A stretch of 64,000 bases of DNA from Azospirillum sp. B21 (GTDB lineage: Bacteria; Pseudomonadota; Alphaproteobacteria; Azospirillales; Azospirillaceae): NCBI RefSeq assembly GCF_008364825.1, contig NZ_VTTO01000004.1, positions 201,202-265,201 on the forward strand, in the 5' to 3' direction. Below are positions 42,499 to 52,940 of this stretch, one piece after another (positions within the stretch are counted from its first letter, which is position 1; each line of letters opens with the position of its first letter). Both the position numbers and the translations under genes were made by a program. The notes beneath the pieces were generated by a model. It was not told the origin of the DNA and made no database searches. It saw nothing but the letters and a program-made list of their open reading frames with translations.

Positions 42499-42708
42499 AT
42501 GACCAACGGCACCGTAAAATGGTTCAACACCACCAAAGGGTACGGCTTCATCGCGCCGGAGGCCGGTTCGAAGGACGTGTTCGTGCACATCACCGCGGTC
42601 CAGCGCTCCGGGCTGCATGCCCTGTCGGAAGGCCAGCGCGTTCAGTTCGAGGTGGAGCGCGGCAACAACGGCAAGGATTCCGCGGTGAACATCAGCGTCG
42701 TCGAGTGA
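42499..42708 (+). CDS. Cold-shock domain protein
   Basis: A 69-residue CSD with both RNA-binding motifs: KGYGFI (RNP1) and VFVHI (RNP2), and the family start [11 protein letters not shown]. Binds single-stranded nucleic acids as an RNA chaperone or antiterminator. Start ATG 42499 has GGGGGAGG about 5-6 bases upstream. The upstream 289 bases (42210-42498) hold no gene and may form a long untranslated leader, as in cold-induced csp genes. Confidence 0.94.
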   Translation: MTNGTVKWFNTTKGYGFIAPEAGSKDVFVHITAVQRSGLHALSEGQRVQFEVERGNNGKDSAVNISVVE

Positions 42709-42723
42709 CGGGTCCCCGCTGAG

Positions 42724-43608
42724 TCAGACCGGATACCCGGCGGCGCGGTAGGCCGCGATGGCGTCCCCGGCCAGCCGGGGAATTTCGCCGCGCAGCCCCT
42801 CCACCGTGTCCGCCGCCCCGTCTCCCTCCCCGTCCCCTTGGCCTTCCGCCCTTTCCGCCCCTTCCGCCCCAAGCGAGGCCCGGCAGGCCATCTCCAACGC
42901 ACGGGCGGCGCTGCACAGGGCACGGGCGCCGAAGGTCCCGGCGGTGCTTTTCAGCGTGTGCGCCTCGCGCGTCAGCACGGCGCGGTCGGTCTCCGCCGCG
43001 ATGCGCGCCACCCGTTCCCGCGTTTCCTCCACGAACTGCCGCAGCACGTCGGCCAGCAGCTCCGCCTCCAAATCCTGGGCCAGCTGGGCCAGCACCTCGC
43101 GGTCCAGCGCCTCGCCCGCCGCTTCCGGAGCTGCCGCTGCGCAGGGGCCGAAACCGGCCGATGCGTCGGCGGACGGCTCGGAGCGCTGGGACGCGCGCAG
43201 CCATTTCTCCACGGTCTCCAGCAGCAGCGCCCGGTCCACCGGCTTGGCGACATGGTCGTTCATGCCGGCGTCCTGGCAGCGGACGCGGTCGGCCTCCTCA
43301 GTGTCGGCGGTCATGGCGACCACCGGCACCCGGCCGGCCGGCCCCGGCAGGTCGCGCAGCAGCCGCGTGGCGGTCAGCCCGTCCATCTCCGGCATCGACA
43401 AATCCATCAGGATCAGGTCATAGCCGCCGGCCTGCGCCGCCATCACCGCTTCCAATCCATTGTTCGCGGTGTCGGCGCGGTGGCCGGCCTGGGCAAGGAT
43501 GGCGGTGACCAGCATCTGGTTCAGCGGACTGTCCTCCACCACCAGAATCCGGCGGGGAACCGGCTGGAGATCCGTGGGGAGAAGCGACGGCGGCGTCCGC
43601 TGCGTCAT
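42724..43608 (-). CDS. Receiver-Hpt phosphotransfer protein
   Basis: A 294-residue soluble protein with a receiver domain (about 20-140; Asp69 in [13 protein letters not shown], Lys122 in AKPV), a linker, and a C-terminal Hpt domain (about 170-290) with phospho-His217 in [14 protein letters not shown]. It lacks a kinase or output domain, so it must pass phosphate between partners. Start is ATG 43608 (GGAG 10 bases upstream); ATG 43617 is possible. It converges on cspA and diverges from trpB. Confidence 0.88.
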   Translation of the reverse strand: MTQRTPPSLLPTDLQPVPRRILVVEDSPLNQMLVTAILAQAGHRADTANNGLEAVMAAQAGGYDLILMDLSMPEMDGLTATRLLRDLPGPAGRVPVVAMTADTEEADRVRCQDAGMNDHVAKPVDRALLLETVEKWLRASQRSEPSADASAGFGPCAAAAPEAAGEALDREVLAQLAQDLEAELLADVLRQFVEETRERVARIAAETDRAVLTREAHTLKSTAGTFGARALCSAARALEMACRASLGAEGAERAEGQGDGEGDGAADTVEGLRGEIPRLAGDAIAAYRAAGYPV

Positions 43609-43843
43609 CGGAAGCATGCTCCGCAATAAAGGAGGCGCCAGTGTAAGGGCGCGGCCTTGTCCATGCAAAGCCCCGCTCCATGTTTGCGGACGGGTGGAAA
43701 TCACCGATTTCCGTGGCCCGGCGCTTCAAATCGGCGCGTCCCACCGGTATGGTGGCGCGCTTGGCCGGCGTCCGGATCCGATGCCGCCCGCAAGACCGAG
43801 CCCTATCCCGGCTTTCCTTCGACTTCAGGCAGTGCCGCAGACG

Positions 43844-45061
43844 ATGACCAAACTGAACACCTACCGCTCCGGTCCCGACGAGCGCGGGCATTTCGGAATC
43901 TTTGGCGGCCGTTTCGTCGCCGAGACGCTGATGCCCCTGATCCTGGAGGTCGAGAAGGCCTATCGCGAGGCGCGGGCCGATCCCGCCTTCGAAGGCGAGA
44001 TGCGCCAGCAGCTGAAGCAGTATGTCGGCCGTCCCAACCCGCTCTATTACGCCGAGCGCCTGACCGGGCAGCTGGGTGGCGCCAAGATCTACTTCAAGCG
44101 CGAGGAGCTGAACCACACCGGCGCTCACAAGATCAACAACTGCATCGGCCAGATCCTGCTGGCCCGGCGCATGGGCAAGACCCGCATCATCGCCGAGACG
44201 GGCGCCGGCCAGCATGGCGTGGCGACCGCGACGGTCTGCGCGCTCTACAACATGCCCTGCGTCATCTACATGGGCGAGACCGACATCGCCCGCCAGCAGC
44301 CCAACGTCTTCCGCATGAAGCTGCTGGGGGCGGAGGTCCGCCCGGTCACCTCGGGCAGCGGCACGCTGAAGGACGCGATGAACGAGGCGCTGCGCGACTG
44401 GGTCACCAACGTCGCCGACACCTTCTACATCATCGGCACCGCCGCCGGCCCGCATCCCTATCCCGCCATGGTCCGCGACTTCCAGTCGGTGATCGGCGAC
44501 GAGGTCCGCACCCAGATGCAGGAGCTGGAAGGCCGCCTGCCCGACAGCCTGGTCGCCTGCGTCGGCGGCGGGTCGAACGCCATCGGCCTGTTCCACCCCT
44601 TCCTCGACGATTCCACGGTGCAGATGATCGGCGTCGAGGCCGCCGGCCGCGGCATCGAGAAGGGGCCGCTGGACCATGCCGCCTCGATCAACGGTGGGCG
44701 TCCGGGCGTGCTGCACGGCAACCGCACCTACCTGCTGCAGGACGAGGACGGCCAGATCCTGGAAGGCCACTCGATCTCCGCCGGCCTCGACTATCCCGGC
44801 ATCGGGCCGGAGCACAGCTGGCTGCATGACGTCGGCCGGGTCGAATACGCCTATGCCACCGACCAGGAGGCGCTGGACGCCTTCCAGCTCTGCGCCCGCA
44901 CCGAGGGCATCATTCCGGCGCTGGAATCCGCCCACGGCCTTGCCGAGGTCATCAAGCGCGCACCGAAACTGCCCAAGGACCACCTGATGGTGCTGTGCCT
45001 GTCGGGCCGCGGCGACAAGGACATCTTCTCCGTCGCCAAGCATCTGGGAGTGGAACTGTGA
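43844..45061 (+). CDS. trpB: Tryptophan synthase beta subunit
   Basis: Condenses indole with serine using PLP. The 405-residue protein has the PLP lysine K96 in [23 protein letters not shown], and the phosphate-binding [10 protein letters not shown]. The start is ATG 43844 (MTKLNTY). The stop overlaps the GTG start of trpA (GTGA), a classical coupling for the alpha2-beta2 complex. trpF is not adjacent upstream. Confidence 0.97.
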   Translation: MTKLNTYRSGPDERGHFGIFGGRFVAETLMPLILEVEKAYREARADPAFEGEMRQQLKQYVGRPNPLYYAERLTGQLGGAKIYFKREELNHTGAHKINNCIGQILLARRMGKTRIIAETGAGQHGVATATVCALYNMPCVIYMGETDIARQQPNVFRMKLLGAEVRPVTSGSGTLKDAMNEALRDWVTNVADTFYIIGTAAGPHPYPAMVRDFQSVIGDEVRTQMQELEGRLPDSLVACVGGGSNAIGLFHPFLDDSTVQMIGVEAAGRGIEKGPLDHAASINGGRPGVLHGNRTYLLQDEDGQILEGHSISAGLDYPGIGPEHSWLHDVGRVEYAYATDQEALDAFQLCARTEGIIPALESAHGLAEVIKRAPKLPKDHLMVLCLSGRGDKDIFSVAKHLGVEL

Positions 45062-45915
45062 GTGCCGACATGAAGAGTGCCGATGTCCTGGCCGAAGGCC
45101 GCATCGCCCGCCGTTTTGCCGCCCTGAAGGCGGAGGGACGTGCCGGTCTGGTCACCTTCATCACCGCCGGCGATCCCGATCCCACCGTGTCGCAGGCGGT
45201 TCTGAACGGCCTGCCGGCCGCCGGTGCCGACCTGATCGAACTCGGCATGCCCTTCACCGACCCGATGGCCGACGGCCCGGCGATCCAGGCCTCCTCGCTG
45301 CGCGCGCTGAAGGCCGGGATGACGGTGCGCAAGACGCTGGAGATGGTGCGCGGCTTCCGCAAGCAGGATGCCGACACGCCGATCATCCTGATGGGCTATT
45401 TCAATCCGATCCACGCCTATGGGGTGGAACCCTTCCTGGCCGACGCGCGCGCGGCCGGGGTGGACGGCCTGATCGTCGTCGACCTGCCGCCGGAAGAGGA
45501 CGAGGAGCTGTGCATCCCGGCGCTGCAGGCCGGCGTCAGCTTCGTACGCCTGACGACGCCGACCACCGACGAGGCGCGCATGCCCATGGTGATGCGCAAC
45601 ACCTCGGGCTTCGTCTATTACGTGTCGATCGCCGGCATCACCGGCACCGCCAGCGCGTCGAACACCGCCATCGACGCGGCGGTCGCCCGGCTGAAGCGCC
45701 ACACCGACCTGCCGGTCGCCGTCGGCTTCGGCATCAAGACGCCGGATCAGGCCGCCGAGGTCGCCCGCGTCGCCGATGCCGCCGTGGTCGGCTCCGCCAT
45801 CGTCACCCGTCTGGCCGACAGCCTGGCCGCCGGAGTCGACGGGGCGGCCGCGGTCGAGGACGTGCTTGGCTTCGTCGGCGAACTGGCCAAGGGCGTGCGC
45901 GCCGCGCGAGGCTGA
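45058..45915 (+). CDS. trpA: Tryptophan synthase alpha subunit
   Basis: Cleaves indole-3-glycerol phosphate to indole. A 285-residue TIM barrel with [12 protein letters not shown], catalytic Glu in [16 protein letters not shown], catalytic Asp in [13 protein letters not shown], and the phosphate-binding [10 protein letters not shown]. Start GTG 45058 is chosen because it overlaps the trpB stop and GGGAG lies 8-9 bases upstream; ATG 45070 is the alternative. Confidence 0.96.
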   Translation: MSADMKSADVLAEGRIARRFAALKAEGRAGLVTFITAGDPDPTVSQAVLNGLPAAGADLIELGMPFTDPMADGPAIQASSLRALKAGMTVRKTLEMVRGFRKQDADTPIILMGYFNPIHAYGVEPFLADARAAGVDGLIVVDLPPEEDEELCIPALQAGVSFVRLTTPTTDEARMPMVMRNTSGFVYYVSIAGITGTASASNTAIDAAVARLKRHTDLPVAVGFGIKTPDQAAEVARVADAAVVGSAIVTRLADSLAAGVDGAAAVEDVLGFVGELAKGVRAARG

Positions 45916-46070
45916 GGGACGGACGGTTTACAACGACGGCAAACCGCTTTACGACACCTGCAACACGATCGCTCATGGCGACGAACGGCTGAAGAGCCCG
46001 GTGCGGCACGGACCCGATGTCCGGCCGCCGCCGAGCTTCGGCGTACCGCCATGTCGTTGAAAGGCGTTCC

Positions 46071-47084
46071 ATGAACTGGCTTACCAACTACGTCCGCCCC
46101 AAGATCCGCGCGCTCTACGCCCGCAAGGAAGTGCCCGACAACCTCTGGCACAAGTGCCCGAGCTGCGAGTCGATGCTGTTCCACCGCGAGTTGGAAGAGA
46201 ACCTGCACGTCTGCCAGCATTGCGGCTTCCACATGCGGCTGGACCCCATCAAGCGTCTGGAGTCGATGTTCGACGACGGCGCCTATGAGGGTGTCGAGCT
46301 GCCGAAGTCGGTCGCCGACCCGCTGAAGTTCCGCGACCAGAAGCGCTATACCGACCGCCTGAAGGAAGCCCAGACCAAGACTGGCCGCACCGACGCCATC
46401 GTGGTGGGCGAGGGCCGCATCGGCGGCCATGCCGCCGTGGTCGCCGCCTTCGACTTCGGCTTCATGGGCGGGTCGATGGGCATCGCCGTCGGCGAAGGGC
46501 TGCTGACCGCTGCCCGTCTGGCGGTGGCGAAGAACGCGCCGCTGATCGTGGTTCCGGCGTCGGGCGGCGCCCGCATGCAGGAAGGCATCCTGTCGCTGAT
46601 GCAGATGCCGCGCACCACCATCGCGGTGGAGATGGTCAAGGAAGCCGGCCTGCCCTACATCGTGGTGCTGACCGACCCGACCACCGGCGGCGTCACCGCC
46701 AGCTTCGCCATGCTGGGCGACATCCACATCGCCGAGAAGGGCGCGCAGATCGGCTTCGCCGGCGCCCGCGTGATCGAGAGCACGATCCGCGAGACCCTGC
46801 CGGAAGGCTTCCAGCGCTCCGAATATCTGCTGGAACACGGCATGGTCGACATGGTCGTCCACCGCCGCGACCTGCGGCCGACGCTGGTCCGCACCATCGG
46901 CCTGCTGATGACGCCACGCATCGACGCGGTGGTGGAGGACATCGACCTGACCGCCGCCGAGGCGGCCGACGGCGAGCCGGCCCAGATGCCCCAGACGGCG
47001 ACGCAGGCCACTGCGGCCCATCCGGTCGCGACGCAGCAGGCGTCTTCCCAGCCGGCGGCTCCGGTCCAGGCCGGCGACGACTGA
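46071..47084 (+). CDS. accD: Acetyl-CoA carboxylase carboxyltransferase subunit beta
   Basis: Forms the carboxyltransferase with AccA; first committed step of fatty-acid synthesis. A 337-residue protein. An N-terminal zinc ribbon is formed by the CPSC and CQHC pairs (about 25-48). The carboxylase core has [20 protein letters not shown] and [15 protein letters not shown] Gln/Ala-rich C-terminal tail (from about 300) is an unusual, probably disordered extension. The order trpA-accD-folC is typical of alphaproteobacteria. Confidence 0.96.
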   Translation: MNWLTNYVRPKIRALYARKEVPDNLWHKCPSCESMLFHRELEENLHVCQHCGFHMRLDPIKRLESMFDDGAYEGVELPKSVADPLKFRDQKRYTDRLKEAQTKTGRTDAIVVGEGRIGGHAAVVAAFDFGFMGGSMGIAVGEGLLTAARLAVAKNAPLIVVPASGGARMQEGILSLMQMPRTTIAVEMVKEAGLPYIVVLTDPTTGGVTASFAMLGDIHIAEKGAQIGFAGARVIESTIRETLPEGFQRSEYLLEHGMVDMVVHRRDLRPTLVRTIGLLMTPRIDAVVEDIDLTAAEAADGEPAQMPQTATQATAAHPVATQQASSQPAAPVQAGDD

Positions 47085-47119
47085 CCGGCACCCCTCAGCT
47101 CATCCGACCAGAGACGATC

Positions 47120-48481
47120 ATGACCGACGCCTCCCTTCCGCTGGCCAATCCGCCCGCCCGGCCGGCCGCGACCCGTTCCGACCCGGTGTTGGACCGGTTG
47201 AAGGGGCTTCACCCCAAGGTCATCGACCTGTCGCTGGACCGGGTGCATCGGCTGCTGGCGGCGTTGGGCCATCCGGAGCGGAAGCTGCCACCGGTGGTCC
47301 ATGTCGCCGGCACCAACGGCAAGGGATCGACAGTCGCCTTCCTGCGCGCGATTCTGGAGGCGGCCGGCTACCGCGTCCATGTCTACACCTCTCCGCACCT
47401 CGTGCGCTTCCATGAGCGCATCCGGCTTGCCGGGCGGCTGATCGACGACGAACATCTGGCCGCCCTGCTGGAGGAGTGCGAGACCGCCAATGCCGGCAAC
47501 CCGATCACCTTCTTCGAGGTGACGACGGTCGCCGCCTTCCTTGCCTTCTCCCGCGTGCCGGCCGACGTGGTCCTGCTGGAGACCGGGCTGGGCGGGCGGC
47601 TGGACGCCACCAATGTGGTGGCGAAGCCGGCGGTGACGGCGATCACCCGCATCTCCTACGACCACCGCCAGTTCCTGGGCGACTCGCTGCTGGAGATCGG
47701 CAGCGAGAAGGCCGGCATCTTCAAGCCGGGCGTCCCGGTCGTGCTGGCCCCACAGCCGGAGGCCGACGCGCTCAGGGCGCTGAAGCTGCGCGCCAACGCC
47801 ATCGCCGCCCCCATCCAGAGCTGGTCTGTGCAGGAGCGGCCGGACGGCTTCCGTTTCGAGAGCGCCAAGCGGCAGCTCGACCTGCCGATGCCGGGCCTGG
47901 CCGGCGTCCACCAGATCACCAATGCCGGCGTCGCCATCGCCTGCCTGGACCACCTGCCGCTGGCCGTCGACGACGAGGCGGTGCGCAAGGGTCTCGCCAC
48001 CGTCGAATGGCCGGCCCGGCTGCAGCGCCTGACCCGCGGCCCGCTGGCCGAAAGCCTGCCGCCGGGCTGGGAGCTGTGGCTGGACGGCGGCCACAACGAC
48101 TCGGCGGGTGAGGTGCTGGCCCGGCAGGCGGTCGACTGGTCGCGCGGTCAGCCCGGCAACGGTCGATCGGAGGACTCTCCTGCCCTGCCGTTGTTCGTGA
48201 TCTACGGCATGCTGTCCAGCAAGGACCCGTTCGAGTTCCTGGGCCCGCTGGCTCCTTTCACCCATTCCCTGCGCGCAGTGGCGATCCCCGGCGAGGAAGC
48301 CAGCTTCACCGCGGAGGAATCCTGCGAGACGGCCAAACTCTGCGGCATCCGCGACCATGCGGCCGCCGACTGCGTGGAGTCCGCCCTGGCAGATCTCGTG
48401 GCCAATCGTCCGGGACCGGCGCGCGTCCTGATCTGCGGCTCCCTCTATCTTGCCGGCACGGTGCTGGCGGAGAACGGCTGA
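47120..48481 (+). CDS. folC: Bifunctional folylpolyglutamate/dihydrofolate synthase
   Basis: Adds glutamate to dihydropteroate and folates using ATP. A 453-residue Mur-ligase fold with P-loop HVAGTNGKGSTVAFL, YTSPHLVRFHERI, LLETGLGGRLDATN, and C-terminal domain markers LDGGHNDSAG and FVIYGMLSSKD. Lies 35 bases after accD on the same strand. Confidence 0.95.
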   Translation: MTDASLPLANPPARPAATRSDPVLDRLKGLHPKVIDLSLDRVHRLLAALGHPERKLPPVVHVAGTNGKGSTVAFLRAILEAAGYRVHVYTSPHLVRFHERIRLAGRLIDDEHLAALLEECETANAGNPITFFEVTTVAAFLAFSRVPADVVLLETGLGGRLDATNVVAKPAVTAITRISYDHRQFLGDSLLEIGSEKAGIFKPGVPVVLAPQPEADALRALKLRANAIAAPIQSWSVQERPDGFRFESAKRQLDLPMPGLAGVHQITNAGVAIACLDHLPLAVDDEAVRKGLATVEWPARLQRLTRGPLAESLPPGWELWLDGGHNDSAGEVLARQAVDWSRGQPGNGRSEDSPALPLFVIYGMLSSKDPFEFLGPLAPFTHSLRAVAIPGEEASFTAEESCETAKLCGIRDHAAADCVESALADLVANRPGPARVLICGSLYLAGTVLAENG

Positions 48482-48537
48482 GATCCGTCATTGTCGGGAG
48501 GCGGGTTTTTCCAGCCACCGGACGGGGGGAAGCTCCC

Positions 48538-49584
48538 ATGGTTCGAACGGGTTCGACGACCGCGATTCTGGCTGCCGTGCTCTTCGGCGTCAGCACGCCG
48601 ATGGCGAAGCTGCTGGTCCATGACCTGTCGCCCTGGATGCTGGCGGGCCTGCTGTATCTCGGCTCCGGAACCGGCCTGGGGCTGGTCCGGCTGGTCCGTG
48701 GGCTGGTGGTCTCGGCGGAGCGGGGCGAACGGAGCATCCGCGGCACCGAGTGGTTCTGGCTGCTGGGCGCCGTCCTGGCCGGGGGGATCGCCGCACCGGT
48801 GCTGCTGATGTCCGGCCTGGCGGCCACGCCGGCATCAAGCGCTTCGCTTCTGCTCAATCTGGAAGGAGTGTTCACCGCTCTCCTGGCGTGGTTCGTCTTC
48901 CATGAAGGCTTCGACCGGCGGCTCGTCGCCGGCATGGTCGCCATCGTCGCGGGGGCGGTTGTGCTGTCCTGGGGTGGGCCGGTGGAAATCGCCGGTGGTT
49001 GGGGGGCGGCCGCGGTCGCCGCCGCCTGCCTGATGTGGGCGGTGGACAACAACCTGACCCGCAAGGTCTCGCTGGCCGACCCCATGGACATCGCCACGAT
49101 CAAGGGGCTGGTCGCCGGTGGCGTCAATGTCGGGATCGCCCTTGCCCTCGGCGACGGCATGCCCGCCGCGCCGACGATGATCGCGGCCATGCTGGTCGGG
49201 CTGCTGGGCTACGGCGTCAGCCTTGTCTTGTTCGTGTTCGCTCTGCGGTACATCGGCACCGCCAGGACCGGTGCCTATTTCTCCACCGCCCCTTTCGTCG
49301 GAGGCATCGCCTCGCTGGCGATGTTCGGCGAGCCGCTGACGGCGGGGCTGGTCATTGCGGCGATCCTGATGGGAATCGGTGTCTGGCTGCACCTGACCGA
49401 GGACCACGACCATGAGCATGTCCATGAGGAGATCGAGCACGACCACCCGCATGTCCATGACGAGCATCACCAGCATGGTCACGACGGCCCGGTGACCGAG
49501 CCGCACAGCCACCGGCATCGTCACGCGCGTCTGAGGCACCGGCACCCCCATTACCCCGATGCGCACCACGTCCACACGCACTGA
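48538..49584 (+). CDS. EamA/DMT-superfamily transporter with His-rich C-terminal tail
   Basis: A 348-residue inner-membrane protein with ten predicted helices in two EamA halves (about 5-135 and 148-280); typical markers are SSASLLLNLEGVFTALLAWFVFHE and GTARTGAYFSTAPFVGGIASL. After the last helix (VIAAILMGIGVWLHLTEDH) comes a ~65-residue cytoplasmic or periplasmic tail in which about two fifths of residues are His, mixed with Asp/Glu (HDHEHVHEE and similar). EamA proteins export metabolites. The tail suggests metal binding or sensing, but the substrate is unknown. Confidence 0.88.
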   Translation: MVRTGSTTAILAAVLFGVSTPMAKLLVHDLSPWMLAGLLYLGSGTGLGLVRLVRGLVVSAERGERSIRGTEWFWLLGAVLAGGIAAPVLLMSGLAATPASSASLLLNLEGVFTALLAWFVFHEGFDRRLVAGMVAIVAGAVVLSWGGPVEIAGGWGAAAVAAACLMWAVDNNLTRKVSLADPMDIATIKGLVAGGVNVGIALALGDGMPAAPTMIAAMLVGLLGYGVSLVLFVFALRYIGTARTGAYFSTAPFVGGIASLAMFGEPLTAGLVIAAILMGIGVWLHLTEDHDHEHVHEEIEHDHPHVHDEHHQHGHDGPVTEPHSHRHRHARLRHRHPHYPDAHHVHTH

Positions 49585-49675
49585 GGCATGGGCCGGACCA
49601 CCGGTGGGGAAGCTTATGGGAAGCGCGGAGGCATCGGCTTGCCGTAGGGAACACTGTCGGGGCGGACGCAATCTG

Positions 49676-49721
49676 CAAAAACAAAAAAGCGGGCAAGATG
49701 CCGTTCCCGGCAACGCCCGCT
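49676..49721 (-). terminator. Intrinsic terminator of the tRNA-Ala gene
   Basis: On the minus strand, AGCGGGC pairs with GCCCGCT, enclosing an inner GCCG-GGAA-CGGC hairpin, and is followed by TTTTTTGTTTTTG. A second hairpin, CCCCTTC...GAAGGGG (49742-49759), sits between it and the tRNA and may aid 3' processing. Confidence 0.88.
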
Positions 49722-49763
49722 GACGATCAATCAATACTGTCCCCCTTCCAGCGAAGGGGAAAA

Positions 49764-49839
49764 TGGTGGAGCCGAGGAGGATCGAACTCCCGACCTACGC
49801 ATTGCGAACGCGTCGCTCTCCCAGCTGAGCTACGGCCCC
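49764..49839 (-). tRNA. tRNA-Ala (anticodon CGC)
   Basis: 76 bases including an encoded CCA. Reading the minus strand, the acceptor stem GGGGCCG/CGGCTCC carries the G3-U70 pair that identifies alanine. The anticodon stem ACGCG/TGCGT encloses the loop TTCGCAA with anticodon CGC, and the T-arm has GTTCGATCC. It reads GCG codons, common in this high-GC genome. Confidence 0.97.
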
Positions 49840-49881
49840 ACACTCACACCGTGGCGTCTTCGTTGCCCCGGCGTGGCGCGG

Positions 49882-49910
49882 ATATTGTCCATGACGGGGG
49901 GTGCTGTCAA
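49882..49910 (-). promoter_or_regulatory. Sigma70 promoter of tRNA-Ala
   Basis: On the minus strand a perfect -35 TTGACA (49910-49905) is separated by exactly 17 bases from a -10 CAATAT (49887-49882). It is placed about 45 bases before the tRNA 5' end. Confidence 0.85.
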
Positions 49911-50133
49911 GCGCTTGATTCAGAAAAAATGAAGCGCCGGCGCAAGGGCCTGGCCCGACCCCTGCGTCGGCGGCGTACCGGTCTATGCGCCGCAGGCCAC
50001 CCGGCCTATCGGCGGGCCGCCGTACTGGACAGGTCTCTCCGCTTATGCTTAGGGTGCCCGGAAAAGGCTGGCGCTCGCTTCGCACTGCGTTGCGTGCGGC
50101 CATCCCAAAGAACTGCTATGGAGCTGGGCCGGC

Positions 50134-50418
50134 ATGATCGCGCTGTATATGCTCATCAACACCATTCTGGACCTGTTCTTCTGGGTCCTCATCCTGTCGG
50201 CGATCCTCAGCTGGCTGGTGGCCTTCAACGTGGTGAACACGCGCAACCGCGCGGTCTATGTGATCGGCGACTTCCTGTATCGCATCACCGAACCGGTGCT
50301 GCGCCCGATCCGCCGCGTCCTGCCCAACATGGGCGGGCTGGATCTGTCGCCGATCGTGGTTCTGCTGGCGATCTCCTTCATCCAGAACCTGATGGCCCAG
50401 TACTGGCCGCGCTTCTGA
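50134..50418 (+). CDS. YggT family membrane protein
   Basis: A 94-residue protein with two hydrophobic segments (about 5-28 and 72-90) flanking the conserved NTRNRAVYVIGDFLYRITEPVLRPIRRVLPN and DLSPIVVLL. This is the YggT pattern; its function is poorly defined. The gene overlaps nothing and sits 2 bases upstream of the DUF167 gene, the standard yggT-yggU arrangement. Confidence 0.93.
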   Translation: MIALYMLINTILDLFFWVLILSAILSWLVAFNVVNTRNRAVYVIGDFLYRITEPVLRPIRRVLPNMGGLDLSPIVVLLAISFIQNLMAQYWPRF

Positions 50419-50420
50419 CC

Positions 50421-50762
50421 GTGGCGGCGTCCTCTCCGTTCGAGGCGGTGGCCGACGGCCTGCGGGTGGCACTCCGGGTGACGCCCAAGGCGTCGCGCAA
50501 CGCGGTGACCGGCACTGCCGAGACCGCCGGAGGCGGGAAGGTTCTCAAGCTGGCGGTCACGGCGGTGCCGGAAAACGGCAAAGCCAACGAGGCTGTCATA
50601 AAACTGTTGTCGAAGGCATGGAAACTGCCCAAGACCAGCCTGACGGTGGTGGCCGGCGCCACCGACCGGAACAAGATACTGCATGTGGCCGGCGACCCGG
50701 CGGCTCTGCTGCCGCGGCTGTCGGCCCTGATCGACGATGTGGGCACCGAGGGTGGAGAGTAG
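50421..50762 (+). CDS. DUF167 (YggU) family protein
   Basis: A 113-residue protein with the DUF167 core: [64 protein letters not shown]. It starts at GTG 50421, directly after the yggT stop; there is no in-frame ATG close by. Function unknown. It ends one base before the folD start codon. Confidence 0.9.
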   Translation: MAASSPFEAVADGLRVALRVTPKASRNAVTGTAETAGGGKVLKLAVTAVPENGKANEAVIKLLSKAWKLPKTSLTVVAGATDRNKILHVAGDPAALLPRLSALIDDVGTEGGE

Positions 50763-50763
50763 C

Positions 50764-51669
50764 ATGGCGGACGCGAAGATCATCGACGGCAAGGCCTTTG
50801 CGGCCGGCCTGCGCGCGCGGGTGGCGGACGGTGTGGCGGCGCTGAAGGCCAGCCATGGCGTCACCCCCGGTCTGGCCGTCGTGCTGGTGGGCGAGGATCC
50901 GGCCAGCCAGGTCTATGTCCGCTCCAAGGAACGGGCCCTGGTCGAGTTGGGCATGAACAGCTTCGACCATCACGAACCGGCCGACATGGTCGAATCCGAC
51001 CTGCTGGCTCTGATCGACCGCCTGAACGCCGATCCGGCCGTGCATGGCATCCTGGTCCAGCTGCCGCTGCCCAAGCACATCGACAGCCAGAAGGTGCTGG
51101 CCCGCATCGTGCCGGAAAAGGACGCCGACGGTTTCCATGTGGTCAATGCCGGCCTGCTCGCCACCGGCCAGCCGGGCGCCATCGTGCCCTGCACCCCGCT
51201 GGGCAGCCTGCTGCTGATCCGCGACACGCTGGGCCGCGACCTGAAGGGTAAGCGCGCCCTTGTGCTGGGCCGCTCCAATATCGTCGGCAAGCCGATGGCG
51301 CAGCTCCTGTTGCAGGCCGACTGCACGGTGACCATGGCCCATTCCCGCACGGCGGATCTGCCGGAGGAATGCCGTCGCGCCGATATCCTGGTGGCGGCGG
51401 TCGGCCGGCCGGAGATGGTGCGCGGCGACTGGATCAAGCCCGGCGCCACCGTGATCGACGTCGGCATCAACCGCGTCGCGGCGGCGGAGCCCGGCAAGAC
51501 CAAGCTGGTCGGCGACGTCGCCTTCGACGAGGCGGTGAAGGTCGCCGGTGCCATCACGCCGGTGCCCGGCGGTGTCGGCCCGATGACCATCGCCTGCCTG
51601 ATGCTGAACACGCTGGCCGCCGCCTGCCGCGCCGCCGGCGCGCCGGTGCCGGAAGAGGCGGCCCTTTGA
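50764..51669 (+). CDS. folD: Bifunctional methylenetetrahydrofolate dehydrogenase / methenyltetrahydrofolate cyclohydrolase
   Basis: Interconverts one-carbon tetrahydrofolate forms with NADP. The 301-residue protein has the catalytic [14 protein letters not shown] (Tyr and Lys), the [11 protein letters not shown] loop, [20 protein letters not shown], the NADP-binding [16 protein letters not shown] and C-terminal [16 protein letters not shown]. Start ATG 50764 has GGAGAG upstream. It overlaps the corA start by 4 bases. Confidence 0.97.
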   Translation: MADAKIIDGKAFAAGLRARVADGVAALKASHGVTPGLAVVLVGEDPASQVYVRSKERALVELGMNSFDHHEPADMVESDLLALIDRLNADPAVHGILVQLPLPKHIDSQKVLARIVPEKDADGFHVVNAGLLATGQPGAIVPCTPLGSLLLIRDTLGRDLKGKRALVLGRSNIVGKPMAQLLLQADCTVTMAHSRTADLPEECRRADILVAAVGRPEMVRGDWIKPGATVIDVGINRVAAAEPGKTKLVGDVAFDEAVKVAGAITPVPGGVGPMTIACLMLNTLAAACRAAGAPVPEEAAL

Positions 51670-52661
51670 TCACCGTCCATGCCCGTGCCGAAGACGGGCG
51701 GGTGGTGCGCCAGCCGCTCGAACTCGGCGAGGATCTGCCGGTCGGCGCGGTCTGGATCGACCTTCTGCGCCCGACGGAAGCGGAGCGTGCCCATGTCGGC
51801 GCGCTGACCGGCTTCGATCTCCCGACGCGCGAGGAGATGAAGGAGATCGAGGCCTCCAGCCAGCTCTATGTGGAAGGGGAGGGGATCTACATGACCTCTC
51901 CCATCATCTCGCGCGCGACCTCGCCCCATCCCGAGCAGGGCGAACTGACCTTCGTCCTGACCCCGCGCCACCTGATCACGCTGCGCTACACCGAACCGTT
52001 GCCGGTCATCACCTTCGCCGCCCGCTGCGTCCGCCAGCCGGAGTTGCTGGCGACGGGGGAGAGCGCGCTGTTCGGCCTGCTCGACGCCGTGATCGACCGG
52101 GTGGCCGACGTGCTGGAACTGGTCGGCGGCCGCATCGACGAACTGTCGGCCCGCATCTTCGACGATTCGCTGGATGGCGGCGGCTTCGGCAAGGCGGCCA
52201 AGAAGCCGGACGAGTTGCAGGACGTGCTGCGCGGCATCGGCCGGGCCGGCGACCTGACCCACAAGGTGCGCGACAGCTTGGCCGGGCTCGATCGGCTGGT
52301 GGTGTTCATGACCTCGGTCAGCGGCGGCCGGCTGAACAAGGAACAGAAGACCGCGCTGAAGACGATGACGCGCGACTTGCGGTCGCTGACCGAGCATGCC
52401 GGCTTCCTGGCGCACGAAGCGAATTTCCTGCTCGACGCCACGCTGGGCCTGATCAACATCGAGCAGAACGCCATCATCAAGATCTTCTCGGTCGTCTCGG
52501 TGGCGCTGATGCCGCCGACCCTGATCGCGTCCGCCTACGGCATGAATTTCAAGCATATGCCGGAACTGGAGTGGAGTTTCGGCTATCCCCTGGCCATCCT
52601 GCTGATGGTGCTGTCGGCGGTGGTTCCGCTCTGGTACTTCCGCCGGCGCGGCTGGCTGTAA
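51666..52661 (+). CDS. corA: CorA-family magnesium transporter
   Basis: A 331-residue CorA: cytoplasmic domain to about 265, then two C-terminal membrane helices with the pore motif [11 protein letters not shown] (GMN) between them. It uses a TTG start at 51666 that overlaps the folD stop (TTGA); no in-frame ATG fits. Residue 1 onward reads [11 protein letters not shown]. Mg2+ (or Co2+/Ni2+) uptake. Co-transcribed with folD. Confidence 0.92.
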   Translation: MITVHARAEDGRVVRQPLELGEDLPVGAVWIDLLRPTEAERAHVGALTGFDLPTREEMKEIEASSQLYVEGEGIYMTSPIISRATSPHPEQGELTFVLTPRHLITLRYTEPLPVITFAARCVRQPELLATGESALFGLLDAVIDRVADVLELVGGRIDELSARIFDDSLDGGGFGKAAKKPDELQDVLRGIGRAGDLTHKVRDSLAGLDRLVVFMTSVSGGRLNKEQKTALKTMTRDLRSLTEHAGFLAHEANFLLDATLGLINIEQNAIIKIFSVVSVALMPPTLIASAYGMNFKHMPELEWSFGYPLAILLMVLSAVVPLWYFRRRGWL

Positions 52662-52858
52662 GTCAAGGATAGGCTGGCCGCGCTCTTCACCGAACTCGAC
52701 GCCGGTGGGGTGCGCCCGCGACGGCGCGTCGCAGTTGCTGAGATTTCCGATTTTGAGAGTGGAAGCTCTTCCGCAATACCTATGCGTGCGCCAGAGTGGC
52801 GGCGCGGACGGGATGGCGGACTGGCCGCCATCCCCGCCGCTTACGAGGAGTGAAGAGG

Positions 52859-52930
52859 ATGATGCAAATCCTCAAGCTCCTGATCCTCGTGCTGGAGATC
52901 GTCAAGCGGCTGCTTGACCTCTACCGGTAA
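52859..52930 (+). CDS. 23-codon amphipathic membrane-type peptide (TisB-like)
   Basis: MMQILKLLILVLEIVKRLLD followed by LYR. It has a textbook ribosome site (GAGGAG at 52845-52850, 8 bases before the ATG). On a helical wheel the six charged residues (K6, E13, K16, R17, D20, R23) cluster in about a 120-degree arc and the rest is Leu/Ile/Val, so the helix is strongly amphipathic like type I toxins such as TisB. A perfect 12-bp hairpin follows. No homologue is known to me, and no antisense RNA is identified. Confidence 0.5.
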   Translation: MMQILKLLILVLEIVKRLLDLYR

Positions 52931-52940
52931 GGATCGGGCC

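Noticed and set aside
49764..49839. tRNA-Ala as an integration site
   Set aside because: No integrase and no duplicated tRNA 3' end are seen on either side; flanking genes are core genes.
52705..52917. 70-codon plus-strand frame overlapping the small peptide gene
   Set aside because: No ribosome site and low-complexity Pro/Ser/Asp-rich C-terminus; the 23-codon frame has a much better initiation region.
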